From the NCBI GenBank assembly GCA_030248065.1, contig JASAMV010006793.1, positions 1 through 64,000 on the forward strand: a DNA stretch of 64,000 bases, given 5' to 3'. The position numbers and the translations under genes were made by a program. Below the pieces are notes generated by a model. It did not search any database. It saw only the letters and a program-made list of their open reading frames with translations, and was not told where the DNA came from. Origin of the DNA: Rhynchonema sp. JSB1_4 (lineage: Eukaryota; Nematoda; Chromadorea; Monhysterida; Xyalidae). Positions 30,201-45,200 of this stretch are shown piece by piece. Positions within the stretch are counted from its first letter, which is position 1. Every line of letters starts with the position of its first letter.

Positions 30201-33200
30201 ATGATTGCTGCTCTGTGGTATTGGTCGCACAATGACTATATAAGAATTGGTCAAATTTTTTTCCTGAATCGTGAAGAGGGAAAGTGACGGGGCAATGACG
30301 TTGCGTTGCAGTATGTAGTAAAGAGAATGTTTCAGGCCTGCGGCAACGTGGTTGATCTGCTGGATTATTTTTAGCTGTAAATGTTTTGTCAAAAATACAA
30401 GTAGCATAGTGGTTAAGGTTGAACCTGAAGATCAGGGTAGATGAATTCTGATTTAGTCATTGTGCGACCAATATCAGACACAACGGTTTGCGGTCGAATA
30501 AGCAAGATTCACTCATAAACCATACAGAATTGAGAATATAAGCTGCAGAAATATTTGTCGGGTCGCTGAATCAGTCGTATATGACCGACCCGATGGGGTA
30601 TGACATCAAAGTACCATGTAAGTACATGCATACTGTGTCTCATGTATCACGGGGAGGTATAATAACATCATTTGGGGCATCTTAGATACCAAATACATGC
30701 CCCAAAAGTGATTTTGTGAAGAAAATTTTTCGACCCTTGAGAAAAAATGACAAAAAATAACCCCCAAAAAAGGCCATTTTTGGACGTTTTAGAACATTTT
30801 GTTCCCCCGAAAAATTTAAAAAAAATTTTTTTAAAAAAAAATTTTTTTTTGCCCAACCCTGGATTATATTGCATAATCGACTGAACCAGCGATTCGGTCA
30901 TTGGTGAAATAAATGCGATAACGATTTTCAGCACCTTCGGCTGACAGCGTCTCACCCAAAGATCGCATCACACAGGTCTGTACTCCTCGTCAAGTTATAA
31001 ATTTCGTAAACTCCCGGTCATCGACGGCTGACGAGCTGATTTTCATGTCGTCGGAACAGAAAACTTGGTTTTTGCAACTCAAATGCCTCGTTCTGAACTC
31101 AAAAAGTCTAGAATTCTTGTGGTTTAGCAGCGCGATAATTTACAACTTTTCCTGTGTTGGCTTCAGGCCTGGGGCGGGACATCTCAAAAAACATAAACTG
31201 ACCAAGATTGCCGAATATTCCTGTGACCTTTGATGCGCTCGACTATTGCAGCATCCAGTACTGTACAAAAATGGAAAGTTAATGCGCCTATGTAAATACA
31301 GCATCTTCTGTTGCAGGGCGGCACTGCGGTTCACAGATGTGTATTCATTGCAACAGTTCCCAAGGATGTCACTGAGCAAATGCTGTTTTCCGCTTTCGAA
31401 TTCTACTTGGGCCAGGAGGTATGAACAGAACGGGGGTGTTTTGACATCGTTCAATTCACTATTACCACAAACATGTCACGGTGTTGGCATGCGCACATGA
31501 TCCCGCACATGCTCCGGCCCTCAGCAACATTGATTGTCCAGTTGTACTCATACTCTGAAGTTCGCCCTGATACTTTTGCTGGGCGCTTCACGCTGGTGAA
31601 ATAAATGGTTGCTGATTTGCAAACTTCGCGTAACTTTTTTGGGAGCCGAAATGCATCACAGCCACCTACTAGTTACGTCCATAGCGCAGAATTGTTCCTT
31701 AGCGCTGTCTGATGTCATTGACACAAAACGTCATGTTTAGGTAACCGGCCAGAACCGATCAGCCAGTTTGATTTCGGCCAGTGATTTCAGGTCCAGGATG
31801 CGGCTCTTTGCGTTCGCCGAAGACCAAGAGTGAATTTTGCCCATATTCGACTTCAATGTTCATGTGTTGTTCGCGCTCTGGTGTCGAAAGCGATAACAGT
31901 GCGCGTGAATGGAGTTGAACTCGCCTGTCACTACTTGGTCAGTTTTGCTTTTTTACTTGTTTTTTGTCATCTATTGGATTTAATCACATCCATCAAACAA
32001 ACCGACTTTGCCTCCAAACAGCAGTGCTCATTTTTATTTTTTACTGGTTAATTTCAAACTTTGGCGTTCTGATCAGTTTGAAGTGGACCGGTGCACCGGT
32101 GCACAGGGAAAACTCCAATGTCTAGGTCTGGAAAGGTGTGTCCCAGGCACACGGGTAGGCACGCTGCTAAAACTGCCTAGACGGACCTAGACATTGAGTG
32201 CCTGCTGCGCATGTGCCTAGATGGACCTAGACATTGTGCTGATGCTGCGCCAATGCCTAGATGGACCTAGATTTTGGGCAAGCAGCCTGCAAATGCCTAG
32301 ATGGACCTAGACATTGGGCCCCGCGCTGACCAATGCCTAGACGCACCTAGATTTTGGGCACGTAGTAAACGATTGGGTTCTGCCACAGTTGGTGCACAGT
32401 GGCCTAGTAAAGGGTTGAGTACTGGTTCAATTGATTCACAGAGGCCTTGGAAACAGTTGGTACTAGTACAGTTGGGAACAGAAGCTTAGAAACGGTTGGG
32501 TACTAATGCACAGAAGCCTATTCAATGGTTGGGTACTGGTACAGTTGCTGCACAGAAGCTGGGTAAACGGTTAGTCAAGTAGGGGCACAGAAGGCTGGTA
32601 AACAGTTAGGTACTAGTAATGTTGGGGCACAGAAGCCTAAACGGTTACTAGTAAAGTTGGGGCACATAAGCCAATAAACGGGCCTGCACCTACTAATTGT
32701 AATGTAGGGCCGATGTTACATGATTCTTGCGCAACACGTGCACCATGCACATAAGAATGACGTCAACTTTTTAGCATCGTATCCCGGCAACCTGGCTGGG
32801 CTGACAGAGCCCTGCTCTACCTTATTAGGCCGATGTTGCATGATTCTTGTACAAAAAGTGCACCATGCACATACAACTGACGTCAACTTTTTTTAGCATC
32901 GTAACCCGGCAACCTGGCTCGCCTGACAGAGCCCTGCCCTATCTCATTAGGCCGATGTTGCTTGATTCTTGCACTGCGTACAAGGCTTCTGTGCATCAAC
33001 TGCACCAGTACCCAACGTTCACCAGGCTTCTGTACAACTGCTCCACTGCCCTACTGTTTACAATGGCTTCTGTGCACGAACTGCACTAGTAACCAACCGT
33101 TCACCAGCTTCTGTACGCCAACTGCTCAACTACCCATCTGCGTACAAGGCTTCTGTGCACCAACTGCACCAGTGCCCAACCGCCTACTGGGCTTCTGCTT

Positions 33201-36200
33201 CCCATCTGTACTAGTTCCCAGCTGTATCCGAGGCATCTGTGCACCAACGGTACTGGTCCCCCGCCGTTTAGTGGGCCTCGCTGCCTGGACGGACCTAGAT
33301 TTTGGGCAGGCAGCCAACAAATGCCTGGATGGACCTAGACATTGACTACGCGCTGGCCCACTGCCTAGACGGACCTAGATTTTGAGCAAGCTGCTGAGAG
33401 TGCCTAGATGGACCTAGACATTCTCGCATGCGAGCTGTGGAAAGGTCTGGAAAGGTCTGGAAAGGTCCGGAAAGGTCTGGAAAGGCATTTATATACTTAT
33501 ACATATGCCTACAATTGCCTGGGACAGACCTTTCCAGACCTAGACATTGGAGTTTTCCCTGTGGTGGGGGCTTTTTGTCGCAAAATTCTGGCACACTTTT
33601 GAAAAGTTAGCTCAAAGTTTGGTCACGCGTTTGACTGCTGAGTGACTTGTCGTAAAGCGTGACTTGCTTTTTTGTTCCTGCCAGGATGGGAACGCTCTGG
33701 TCTGTTTCCTGTGTATTTTCTGAATCGTTTGGTCGCAATTGAGCTCAAAAACAAACTGTTCCCAACTCAATCGTGGACTGAAAGTGGTGTCATTTATTCT
33801 GTGGTCTGTGACTAGTAGTTTTCATGCGAACCATCAATAACGAATGTTTTCGCAACCTGACAGAACTTGCGCATTTCAGAACGGCAGCACAGCGCAGTCC
33901 GAATCAGCGTTGACTGATCACGCCGAACAGTGCCCACGTGCTGCTCAGGTGATTTGCTGAGTGCTTTATTTTTAATCGATTTTCATGCCTGAAGTGATGT
34001 TTCAATATATCGTGCAGCAGTTTTTACTTTCGGCACACCCTGGTGTTCGAAATAAGTAATGCCACCAATGACCACCGTTGTAGTACCTTTGATCTCGTGT
34101 GCTTCGCTGAGTGTTGGGCCACACGGTCACTGTGGTCGGTCTCAAACTTGGTGAATCACCTGACATTTACTTTACAAAGAGGGTCTTTCGATCTTCCAAG
34201 ATTTATGTTGCCCTTGAAGCTGTCCACCTGCGTTCCGTCAGTCAAACAAAGCGGGATTCACAATGCATCAGCGTTTGCGCGTTTGCGCGTCAGCATGTAG
34301 TGCTGAAGTATGGTCAGATTGACGCGCAAATGCGCAGGCATATTGTGAATTTCGGCCCAACTCATAGTCCTGTTATGCGTTCAATGTTGTTCGATGGAGC
34401 CGATGAGGCTCACTAAAGGTGCTGGTTAACAACCCTTCGACCGCGCTTGATCTTGGGGGGTACTACATATAAACAAAGTTTGGACATCGTGTTACTCGAC
34501 CCTAATCTGGCGAGCCGATTGGTTGCTTCCTGATGTTTCACGGCCGTGTTGAAGTTTGCCCCTGGTGAAAAAACTGAAAAAAATTTGAAACGCTGCTGTG
34601 ACACGAATAGGCTGTTTCAAAGTTTGATACTGGAGTGACAGCAACCTCCAACATTGCGGCAAAAACCGCAATGCACAATAGCTATTGAAACGCCCGCATT
34701 GATGAATAAAAAAATAAAAGATTTCAGAAATCTGGTAATTTTTTGCTAGGATTTTGTACTCGTGTAATTTTAAGCATCTGTGGTAAATGAAATAAGTCGT
34801 CAATTACAAATAAAAATGCTCTAATTATCAGGTTCCTTGTTTGTGCTTCCCAGTTTTCAAAACCCTACACAGCTCACACAATGTTTACCACAACATGCGC
34901 AAGGCAGCCTTTCCAACGCGCGCACACACAACAACTTTGAAACAGCCTATTCGTGTCACAGCAGCGTTTCGATTTTTTTTCAGTTTTTTTCACCAGGGTC
35001 AAACTTCAACGCGGCCGTGAAGCATCAGGAAGCAACCAATCGGCTCGCCAGATTAGGGTCGAGCGACACGATGTCCAAACTTTGTTTATGTGTACTACCC
35101 CCCAAGATCAAGCGCGGTCGAAGGGTTGTTAACCAGCAGCTTTAATGTGCGCGTGCGGTACAGACCTAAACATTATAGTCTCGGGCTGCTCTCGCAGACG
35201 GGCGGTGCTCCAGGTCACCATCAGTGCGAGTGCACCAGATGGCCATGTGACTCCAAAACTATAATACATTAGGTCATATTAATTGTAAAGGCAAACTACG
35301 CCAACACGAGCCCGATTTCGCAGGTGGCAGAATTGTGAAACATTCACACGTGGCTGCTGATTTGGGAAATGTTACACGTTGAAGAATACAGAGTGGAGCA
35401 TGATGATTTTCTCTTCCTTTTCGTTTTGAATACACACCACCTTCGAAATCGGGCTCGTGTTGGCGTAGTTTGCCTTTAACAACTCGCAAGAAAAGGGTTG
35501 AAACCCGTTTATTTTGCCTCAGAACACATAGAATTACTTCATTTAAACCTGGCCCGCCACTATTGATATTTGAAAATTTTGGTCTGTTTTTATGATTTAT
35601 TACTGTTGCCGACATCGAGACCACCAAGGTTTACATTCGTGACTTTTTCATTAAGTGCCGATTTAATACCGAAATTAATCCATAAACACCGGTTCTCGGG
35701 AACAAAATTCCAAAAAATAGATAGACCCCCGTTTGGTGCATTTCAGGAAGACAGGAACAAATATTCAAGATGGCCGGCTGCTTCTTATCACAGGCATACG
35801 GTAGTCACGTGATCTTGCCCATGCGTTTTGTACAGTGCCGCTCTGTTTGTTGGTGCATAACACACATGTTGCAAGCGCGCGCACTGGCAGCACTGTGTAG
35901 TGGGAGCGTAAAGTCGGGAGCGTAAAATCCCTAATAGCATACTGTAAGCCTATGACAATTTTGCGGCAATTCAAAATTTTGTTCCTGGCTGACGTGATTG
36001 CCAATAAGTGGGGGTCTATCTATTTTTTTAATTTTGTTCCCGAGAACCGGTGTTTATCGATTGATTTCGATATAAAATCTGCACTAAATCAAAAAGTCAT
36101 GAATATAAACCTTATTCGACTCGATGTCGGCAACTAAATTAGAGCAAAAAAACAAACCAAAAATTTCAAATATCAATAGTGGCGGGCCAGGTTTAACCCC

Positions 36201-39200
36201 GTTTTCTTCCCAACATGAGCGTTTTCCAGTTTTTTTGGGAGCATATTTTGGTCATCTGGGCGTTTTAAAAAAGGTTTTTTGCCCAACCCTGATTGCAACT
36301 GCATAAACATACTTGGCATGCGTGACGTTGGATTTCGGGAATTCCATTTCGCTTGCGCGCAATCTTCAATCGAGCATTCGTCCCAATATGCTGTTCGGCA
36401 ACAAAATCTCGAGTTCAGAGCCGATTGGACTCCTTCCTGTCCGGTGCAGACCTTTTCGTCCTGCTTTCGCAGATGGGCGGTGTCCCAGGCCATGGCCAGG
36501 TGTTGACGATGTCAGTGGCCATGCACCAGACTGATGTCGTCTGCTTTGATTCCATTGATGTCAAGACAGGACAGTAACAATAGACGTGTCCTCTCTGCTG
36601 GTGGTGGTCTGCGTCTCATTCCAGGGCGCACAAATTTAAATTCCATTTTTGTAATTTAAAAATTTTTTCAAACCAGACCGTGTCAAAAGTAAATACACTA
36701 CAGAATAATTCCAAATTGCAGTTCGTCATACAGTCGGATAGGACGTGCTCGTCAGGAAATGAACCGATGGATAATCACGTGAATTCGCCACTCGCAGAAA
36801 GTGATGGAATGGGCAATCAGGAAGTATTGAATTCGGTTGGTGTCGGGCTGATGTTGCACAAGTATAAGAGGGCTGATTGTGTCGTCGTCAACTCAAGCAG
36901 CCCTGAGCGCGAAAAATGCTCACCGTACGTGGCATCGGGGCTGGGTTGACGATGTGCGCGTTGACGACATTAATATTAGCCACAAAACCTAATTAGATTT
37001 GACACGCAAGGATTCGTTTTGCGCAGTTGCACGAACCGATCGCCGAGTTGATTGATAGAAAATCTGGTGGGTTTTGGGGACTCACCGTGTGCGTAAATGC
37101 CATTCGCACTGACGATGACCTGGTGCACCACGTGCGTTCTAGGTTCTAAACGATACAAATCTAGTCATCCGTAAACAACACCTTGACTGGTATTATCAAA
37201 CTCGGTGATCGGATGGGACCTGCACATCCAATTTTATTGATGTCAGGCATGGCAGCCAAGTATGATGCCCGCCAACTGGTGACATGATTGTCGTGTGACC
37301 AAACGTATAGGCAAACTACACCAACATGAGCTCGATTTCGAAGGTGGTGTGTATTCAAAACGAATAGAAAGAGAAAATCATCATGCTCCGTTTTGTATTC
37401 TTCAACGTGTAAGATTTCCCAAATCAGCAGCCACGTATGAATGTTTCACTATTCTGCCAGCTCCGAAATCGAGCTTGTGTTGGTGTGGTTTGTCTCTCGA
37501 AACCGCTTGCGCGCAAGCATTTTTTCGATAATTGCTTGTGCAATTGCAATGGCGCATGATGACAAGTTCCAGCTGGCTGATCTGAATCTGAATTACGTGC
37601 CTACGCGAACAGCAGCTTTGTTGAATGCTTGCAGGCTTTGGGGAGTGAAAGGGAATTGGGTGGAGAGCGTATCCAACATAATTGCAACCAGGGTTGGGCA
37701 AAAAAATTGAGGGCGTGTTTTCTTTAAAAAAGACGTTTTTTTTAAAATGCCTGGGTCGGTTTTTGCTTTTGTTTTAAATCCTGAATTTCCTTGATTTTCC
37801 CTGATTTTGCAGGGAAAGTACCCTGATATCAAGCAAATTCAATTTTTTGTCCCATTTTTTTTCAAAAAATTTTCGACCAATTTTTACTTTGTCGAGATAC
37901 GTCGATATACGGAGTTTGACCTTCAATGATGACCCCGGCCAAAGTTAGTCCCATGATGCGGGTCTGATATGGGATCTTAACAACTCGCAAGAAAAGGGTT
38001 GAAACCCGTTTATTTTGCCTCAGAACACATAGAATTACTTCATTTAACCACGTTTTCTTCCCAACATGAGCGTTTTCCAGTTTTTTTGGGAGCATATTTT
38101 GGTCATCTGAGCGTTTTAAAAAAAAGGTTTTTTGCCCAACCCTGATTCCAACTGCATAAACATACTTGGCATGCGTGACGTTGGGTTTCGGGAATTCCCG
38201 CTTGCGCGCAATCTTCAGTCGAGAATTCGTCCCAATGCTGTTCGGCAACAAAATCTCGAGTTCAGAGCCGATTAGACTCCTTCCTGTCCGGTGCAGACCT
38301 TTTCGTCCTGCTTTCGCAGATGGGCGGTGTCCCAGGCCATGGCCAGGTGTTGACGATGTCAGTGGCCATGCACCAGACTGATGTCGTCTGCTTTGATTCC
38401 ATTGATGTCAAGACAGGACAGTAACGATAGACGTGTCCTCTCTGCTGGTGGTGGTCTGCGTCTGAGTGTCATTGTGGTGCGGTTGTATAATTTTGTCCGC
38501 GAAAATTTCGACATACTTTTTTATGTGTCGTCTGCCATCTTTGGGCGTATTCTAATGTACTCTGCGCATGTGCACCTGGTTCGTGTAACGCAGCGAGTGT
38601 TCCTGCACACAATCCTTCTTATCGCAAAACAGGGCTGCCTTTCGTCGCGCTAGCTTGCACGCAAACTAAATACAGTTTCCTTGCTGCGTTAGCAGAACAT
38701 ATGCGTAGACAACAACAGAATTAGCCTCTTTATTCTGACATGATCTGGGAGACCCACCACACCGATGACCTGGTGCACCCCGTGCGTGCTATGTTCTAGA
38801 CGATGCAGAGCTTGTCATCACCTTAATTCACTTTGTTGAGTCTACTGCAAGTTGAAGTTTCATTTTGATCATGTTTTGTGATGACATACCTGCGTCTGCC
38901 TTGATGGGCATGATAACAAGCACGGTGTTATGCTTTCTGACCACATCGCAGCGTTCTGACCATGGGTGATATTTTCGAAACGGTGTAAGGGTCAGTTGGG
39001 TGTAAAGGTCGGTGGAAAGCTCGGTCGACAGCTCAGTGTGACAGACCTCGGTGTAAACTTGAAACATTCCACGTTAATAACAGGCAATGTTTCACGTTTA
39101 CGACGAGCTACGCCGACCGACCTTTCGACCGAACTTTACGCCGACCATTACGCCCAACTGACCCTTACACCGTTTCGAAAATTCCACCCCATGGCTGATG

Positions 39201-42200
39201 TTTGACGTGTGCACAATGTATAATCGTGCACAATTGTTTTCGGTGTTGCCGCCGCCAGTATTATTGGTTGTGATCGCGCGATTGTGTGCACTATTGAATG
39301 AAGTAACTCACGCCAGGGGGGAAAATACAGCGTGTTCTCAAATGTATGCCAAAAATGTGAATGATGTAGTTGGTCGTGTTTCATCCAATTTGAGCGCGAG
39401 AGCGCATGCACGCTTTGGGGAGTAAAAGGGAATTTACGCACCGAGGTGGACAGCATATCCAATATAATTGCAACTGCACATACTTGGCATGCGTGGCGTT
39501 GAGTTTCGAGAATTCCATTTCGCTTGCGCGCAATCTTCAATCGAGAATTCGTCCCAATGCTGTTCGGCAACAAAATCTCGAGTTCAGAGCCGATTAGACT
39601 CCTTCCTGTGCGGTTATCAATTATTGTTTGTGTTCTCTCGAACACAGTTTTCTAATGTTCTGCCATCAGTAACTTCTCCTTCATGTTTTCGCTAGAATAG
39701 ATTCCAACCAGCTTGCAGAGAAAACCTTTTCAATAGAAACTGCATACCTAATGGCTTTATCTAGTACAACCACAGCTCAACCATCAATATAAACGTGATC
39801 TTTTCTACTTTACTTTCAGTGTTAAACTGCTCTCCCACATAACCCTTACCATGTATGTATTGTGTGTTATGCCCATATATGAAACCATGTAGTCCCCGTT
39901 GGACTTGCCTATAATCCGTATTATGCCATGTACCGGTGACCTCTATCCCATCACCTTCAATGTGTTCTACCCAAACAACCGTATCGTAACTCACCAACTA
40001 ACTAATAAAAGTTAATGGCTGATGCCTCGTCGATTCTCTCTTGGGCAATGCGAACCAACGAATTTTGAACATTTTCTTTCTTCAACTCAAACATGGTGAT
40101 CGTCAAGACAAACTCAGTTCTCCTTCCGTCAATAATTCTCGTCGCGCGCGAGGGTTTGCTTTCGTGCAAGGTTGCGCGTTTAGTCTTCAACAAGTGTGGA
40201 CGCAAGCGACGCAAAAAACTCAGCCGTTAACTCTGTTTCCACTATCTCCGACCGCAACTACACAGCCAACAGTTACTCTACTAACATCAATTCAAGAGAT
40301 CACTGGCACTTCCTCACTGGACTGGAAACTAATCGATATCCAAAAACATTCTGATTCAAGCTGAAAATATTTTTGTTTCATATCACCACTTTTCATGAGT
40401 TTTTTATTTAAAGCACACAAGCTAAACCAGTTCTGCTATGTTTTGCGTTTTTTTGCTTTGTTCACTTTTGACTTTTTTACCCCAGAATTTCTTCACTTTG
40501 TTACGTACAGGCCTTTGCCTTGATTTTGCTTTGTTTCGTTTTCACTCAACATTCTATTTGTTTTTTAAAGTCGCCAGTGTTTGTGTTCTCTCGAACACAG
40601 TTTTCTAATGTTCTGCCATCAGTAACTTCTCCTTCATGTTTTCGCTAGAATAGATTCCAACCAGCTTGCAGAGAAAACCTTTTCAATAGAAACTGCATAC
40701 CTAATGGCTTTATCTAGTACAACCACAGCTCAACCATCAATATAAACGTGATCTTTTCTACTTTACTTTCAGTGTTAAACTGCTCTCCCACATAACCCTT
40801 ACCATGTATGTATTGTGTGTTATGCCCATATATGAAACCATGTAGTCCCCGTTGGACTTGCCTATAATCCGTATTATGCCATGTACCGGTGACCTCTATC
40901 CCATCACCTTCAATGTGTTCTACCCAAACAACCGTATCGTAACTCACCAACTAACTAATAAAAGTTAATGGCTGATGCCTCGTCGATTCTCTCTTGGGCA
41001 ATGCGAACCAACGAATTTTGAACATTTTCTTTCTTCAACTCAAACAATTATCATCACTGCATGATGACTGGTCGCAAACTTGCGGGGCAACATCCCGATT
41101 TGAGTGACCCTCAGCTCACGAAATTACTGTACATATATAATCACGACTAACAATCGTCACAATAATTGCAGCGAAATGACGAGGCGACATCGGACGCAGA
41201 CCTCCCTGACATATCTGTCGTCACGCCCGACCTAATCAACACCAAAATGCCGACGAAAAATAACGTAAGTTTTTGCAAAAAAGCGGGCATTAAAAATTAG
41301 CTTTGTTTAGCCTCGGGCATCAAGTTTTGGGCTTGAGATATCTGGGCTCAAAGGTTGCCGAAATCTGTGTCAAAGCGCGCATGTGCTTTTCACAACATGC
41401 AATGGTCGCATGGGGTTCACTGCCTTGTAGTCGGTGACAAGTGTGCTGAGCACCAATATAACTTCACCACAGAAGATAAACACGAACGAAACTTGTTTCA
41501 TGGGCAATTTGTCCCCCAAAATATTGTCGACAAAATTATCTAAATAATGCCAAATTGCACTTCAGGCGCCTGCACAACCGGAGCTCCCAGCTGATGCGTG
41601 GGACCGACCAAGTCAATTGAACGTTGGGCCACTGATGTAAGTTTCCATTGACTTGCTCCGTTGGCTATCGAGATTTCGACCGGCTCCACACGAAATTCAA
41701 TCTGGTCGAGTTCGTTGTAGCTACATGCTATAGGTCGATGGTTAGGATTAGACATGTGGCTAGACCAGACTCAAAAATAACCCAAGGCCGCGATTTTTCA
41801 GGTGCACTGGCGGTCAACAGACATCAACGTCGGGAAATGATGCTGGCCAGGCCGCGGGGGCAAACCAAACGGGCCCGGCATCAGCGCCGCCGGCCGCTGG
41901 CACGTCAGCGGGTCCGCAGGGGTCCGGCGGCGGACCCAGTGGAGGGATGGGAGGACGGGCCGGACCGGGTCTGCCGGCTAATCGTGGCGTCGGCGGTCCG
42001 GTGGTCGCAAACTTTTGGCTGGTGGGCGGCAAGCCCGAATGGACACGTACGTACAGTTCCGGTTGCATCTCTTGGCTGTTTTTGGCATTCTGCTGATGCG
42101 AAATACATCAAATCGATCACAAAACTTTCAGCCGATCAAGTGAAGAGCTGGTTGTCTGCTGATCTGAGGACGCACATCAGTACAATATCGGCCGTCTTCG

Positions 42201-45200
42201 GACCGAATTCCGGGGCATTTTACATTAGATTCAAACCAAGTGCCAGTAGCGCTCAAAGGACTGCCGTGCTCGATCAGTATAGGATGAAGGCAACCAATCG
42301 CGCCTGTGAAGTCCATTTGGAACTACGTGATGCACAGGAAGCGGTTAGTTTGGGTGGTTGCAATACATCTGTTGTTTTTCGGCGATTTTTCATTCGTGAA
42401 CCTGAATGAAACACTCTTTTCAATTCCGATCACACATGAAATCAGTTTGACACCGGACGATGACCTAGATTTTCGGCATCAGAAATTTCGTACATTGATC
42501 AAATACTAACACTCCTGATGTTTTTGAACTGTGTCCGAAAAAAACTGCACCAAAAACAGAAAAAATTGGACACCACGATCAGAGACCAAGGTTGATGTTT
42601 CCCTAACCTGACCCAAACATGACACGCTGTATTTTCAGGCCGTGCGATTAAGACAAGAACGATGCGCGGCATCGCCAGCCGTAGGCGATCCGACGCCAAC
42701 AAGGACCGACGCATTTACGACAAGGAATCGCATTCGCAGATCATCAGAAGGTCAGTGATATAGATGCACCATCGCAGTTCAATTTTTTGCCGTTATCACT
42801 CGGCCGCGCGTTAAATTTGAGGGCGTGCGTGATGCTTTGCCTTCAAAGATGACATGGTCAATGCACTGCATCAATGTGTTTCGAATCCCCGGATATCAAT
42901 AACAAACAATCAGCGGATCGTGCCAGATACATATACTCTGACAATTCTTTTGGGAGAAACTTTTCAAACGCGTTGCCTGATCTGTAAAGCGCATGATGCG
43001 TGCACTGGCTATAGCGGTCACGTGACTTCTGTAGCCAGTGCACGCGTAATGCGCTTTACGGATCAGGCAACGCGATTGAAAAGTTTCTCCCAAAAGAATT
43101 GCCAGAGTATAATTCGGCTTATATTCACATCGTCAATTCGCTCGTCGTCCACTCAGCGAATGTCGTGTTAAAACAGTATTTTTCGCTCTCTTGCCGGACT
43201 TGCTTGTATTGTGCGACGGTTCAGTCCCGGGGCACAGGTTCAGGCCCGGCCATTCAGGGCCGGCCGATTTAGGCCCGGCTAGAGCCTAAGCCTATAAATG
43301 GGTCAAATCTTCTGGGCCTGAATCGGCCTTGCCTGAAAAACTGAGCTCGAAAGTTTCGGGCCCGTACTTCCGGGTCTGAAAAGTCGCGGAATAGGACTGC
43401 TTGAGGCGGCGACCACAGGGTTGACGATTTGCTTTGACGGCTGTACAATTAGCCGATGAATCGACTATTTTCCACACGCCAACATATTGCATTCTGTGAA
43501 AACTACCAAAGAGACGGTTGGTCATTGAGTTGACACATAGTTTTGTTCCAGCCGCCAGTCAATCAACCGAACCTCCTCCGAGGGCTAGGCTCGCGCCGTC
43601 AATCGCCGTTGGTGGTGAGGCTTCAAATGCAAACCAGCCGACAATCAGTCAGTCATTTTTACTGCGCAGTGCCTTTTGGGGTTGAAAAGTTTCGAATTAA
43701 AATACAACAGAACAAATATTGGGCATCTATAACAGCTGTGGCAAGGCTCTGGGCGAGCAGTAAACAGTCACTATCCGAGCCGATGAGAGATATCAAACTT
43801 GGTAATCGGATCGGACCTGCCGTAGTCATACATAATTTTGCATTGAGAACACTAAAAAATTGAGTGATCTAACTGTAGTTCCGACCAGCTAAAAGGATGA
43901 TGTTTCCCGCACCTAAAATGAACTACTTTACGCTAAAGGTTTTACGCTAGTCGGCATTTTTCATCTACCAGAGAATGCCAAGTAGGCCCCCCGAATTGTT
44001 CCCCACTGGGGTTTACTCGAAAATTAATTTGTCGAATAAGCCCCCAGGGGGCTGGCTTGGGAAAAAATATTTTTTCGTGCCTCACGAACACTTATTATGA
44101 TGCACTTTATCACACACAAAAGCCCAAGAATAAGAACATCAACAATGCAAGTTTAAAGCTAACAAGCATGTGGGAGTGGATTAAAGTAGCCCGAACACAG
44201 ACAATTGCACACCGTTTATAAATTGTAGAAGAAAGAACACGCGATATGTGTCCATTCAATTGGTATTAGACACAGTTTCGTGCTTCAGCAACTGGGAAAT
44301 TTTTTATTCTAAAATCTGAAGTGCAATGTGTGTTCCAAATAAGACCCCAGGGACCTATTTTGCATTTGCCCGACAAAATTCTGGCTTATAGTGTTGTTGG
44401 TCAAGTCATCTCGTCAAACGACGTGGTCGAACACATGAGCCCCAAACGAGCGCGAAAACTAATACATGTGTTCGACGACTTTGTTTGACGAGATGATTTG
44501 ACGACAAAACCATCAGCCAAAATTCTGCGTGACCAAGGCAGGTCCGATCCGATCACCCAAGCTTGATATCGACCAATACTCGTTCGGCATTGCAGATAGA
44601 GATGCCGAACCGGATAACGAGAACGACGAAGAGGTGGTGAATCAGAACGACGAACAATTCGATAATGCGAACGACGAATATATGGAGAACGTTGGCAACC
44701 CTGGAGCCGGTTTGTTCACGTTTTAATGGGTGATATTTTCGAAACGGTGTAAAGGTCGGTGGAAAGCTCGGTGTGAGAAAGTTCAGTTTAAGCTCGGCGT
44801 AAGCTTGAAACATTGCACGCTGAGCAAGCAGCAGACGCACTTTTCTAAACGAATGGTCAACTTTGACAGTCTGTTGTGCTAATGTAAATCGTTTGTTTGC
44901 AATCTAGTTCATTTAAGCTGGTTGCAGAAACGTTTTCAAGGAATATTTGTAAGTTACCTGGCACTCCGCCGTAAGGCTATTGAGAAATTGAACATTCACT
45001 GACGGCGGTACCAAAAAATTTGATGCCGCTAACTGATCGTAGCACGAATTCAAAACCAAAGAGAACCAAAACACTACTGGATTCGTTTCGGTGCAAAAGA
45101 ACCTGTTATTTTTGAGAACGCGAACAGGATTCACCCTGACGATGACCTGGTGCCCCCGATAGCTGCACACATATAATAGCTAACGGCATCACAGATGGCG

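Noticed and set aside
29843..30931. A possible exon at about 29846-30893 of the RRM gene that would be interrupted by the hAT-like element
   Set aside because: The phases also fit if exon 26963-27105 joins directly to 30932-30975, giving a natural linker before the RRM. That needs no disrupted exon and leaves the element in an intron.
41648..42409. 253-codon + strand frame read as a single uninterrupted exon
   Set aside because: Its first half is out of frame with the Gly/Ala/Pro-rich reading that joins in phase to neighbouring exons. Only its second half (42132-42343) is kept, as a spliced exon.
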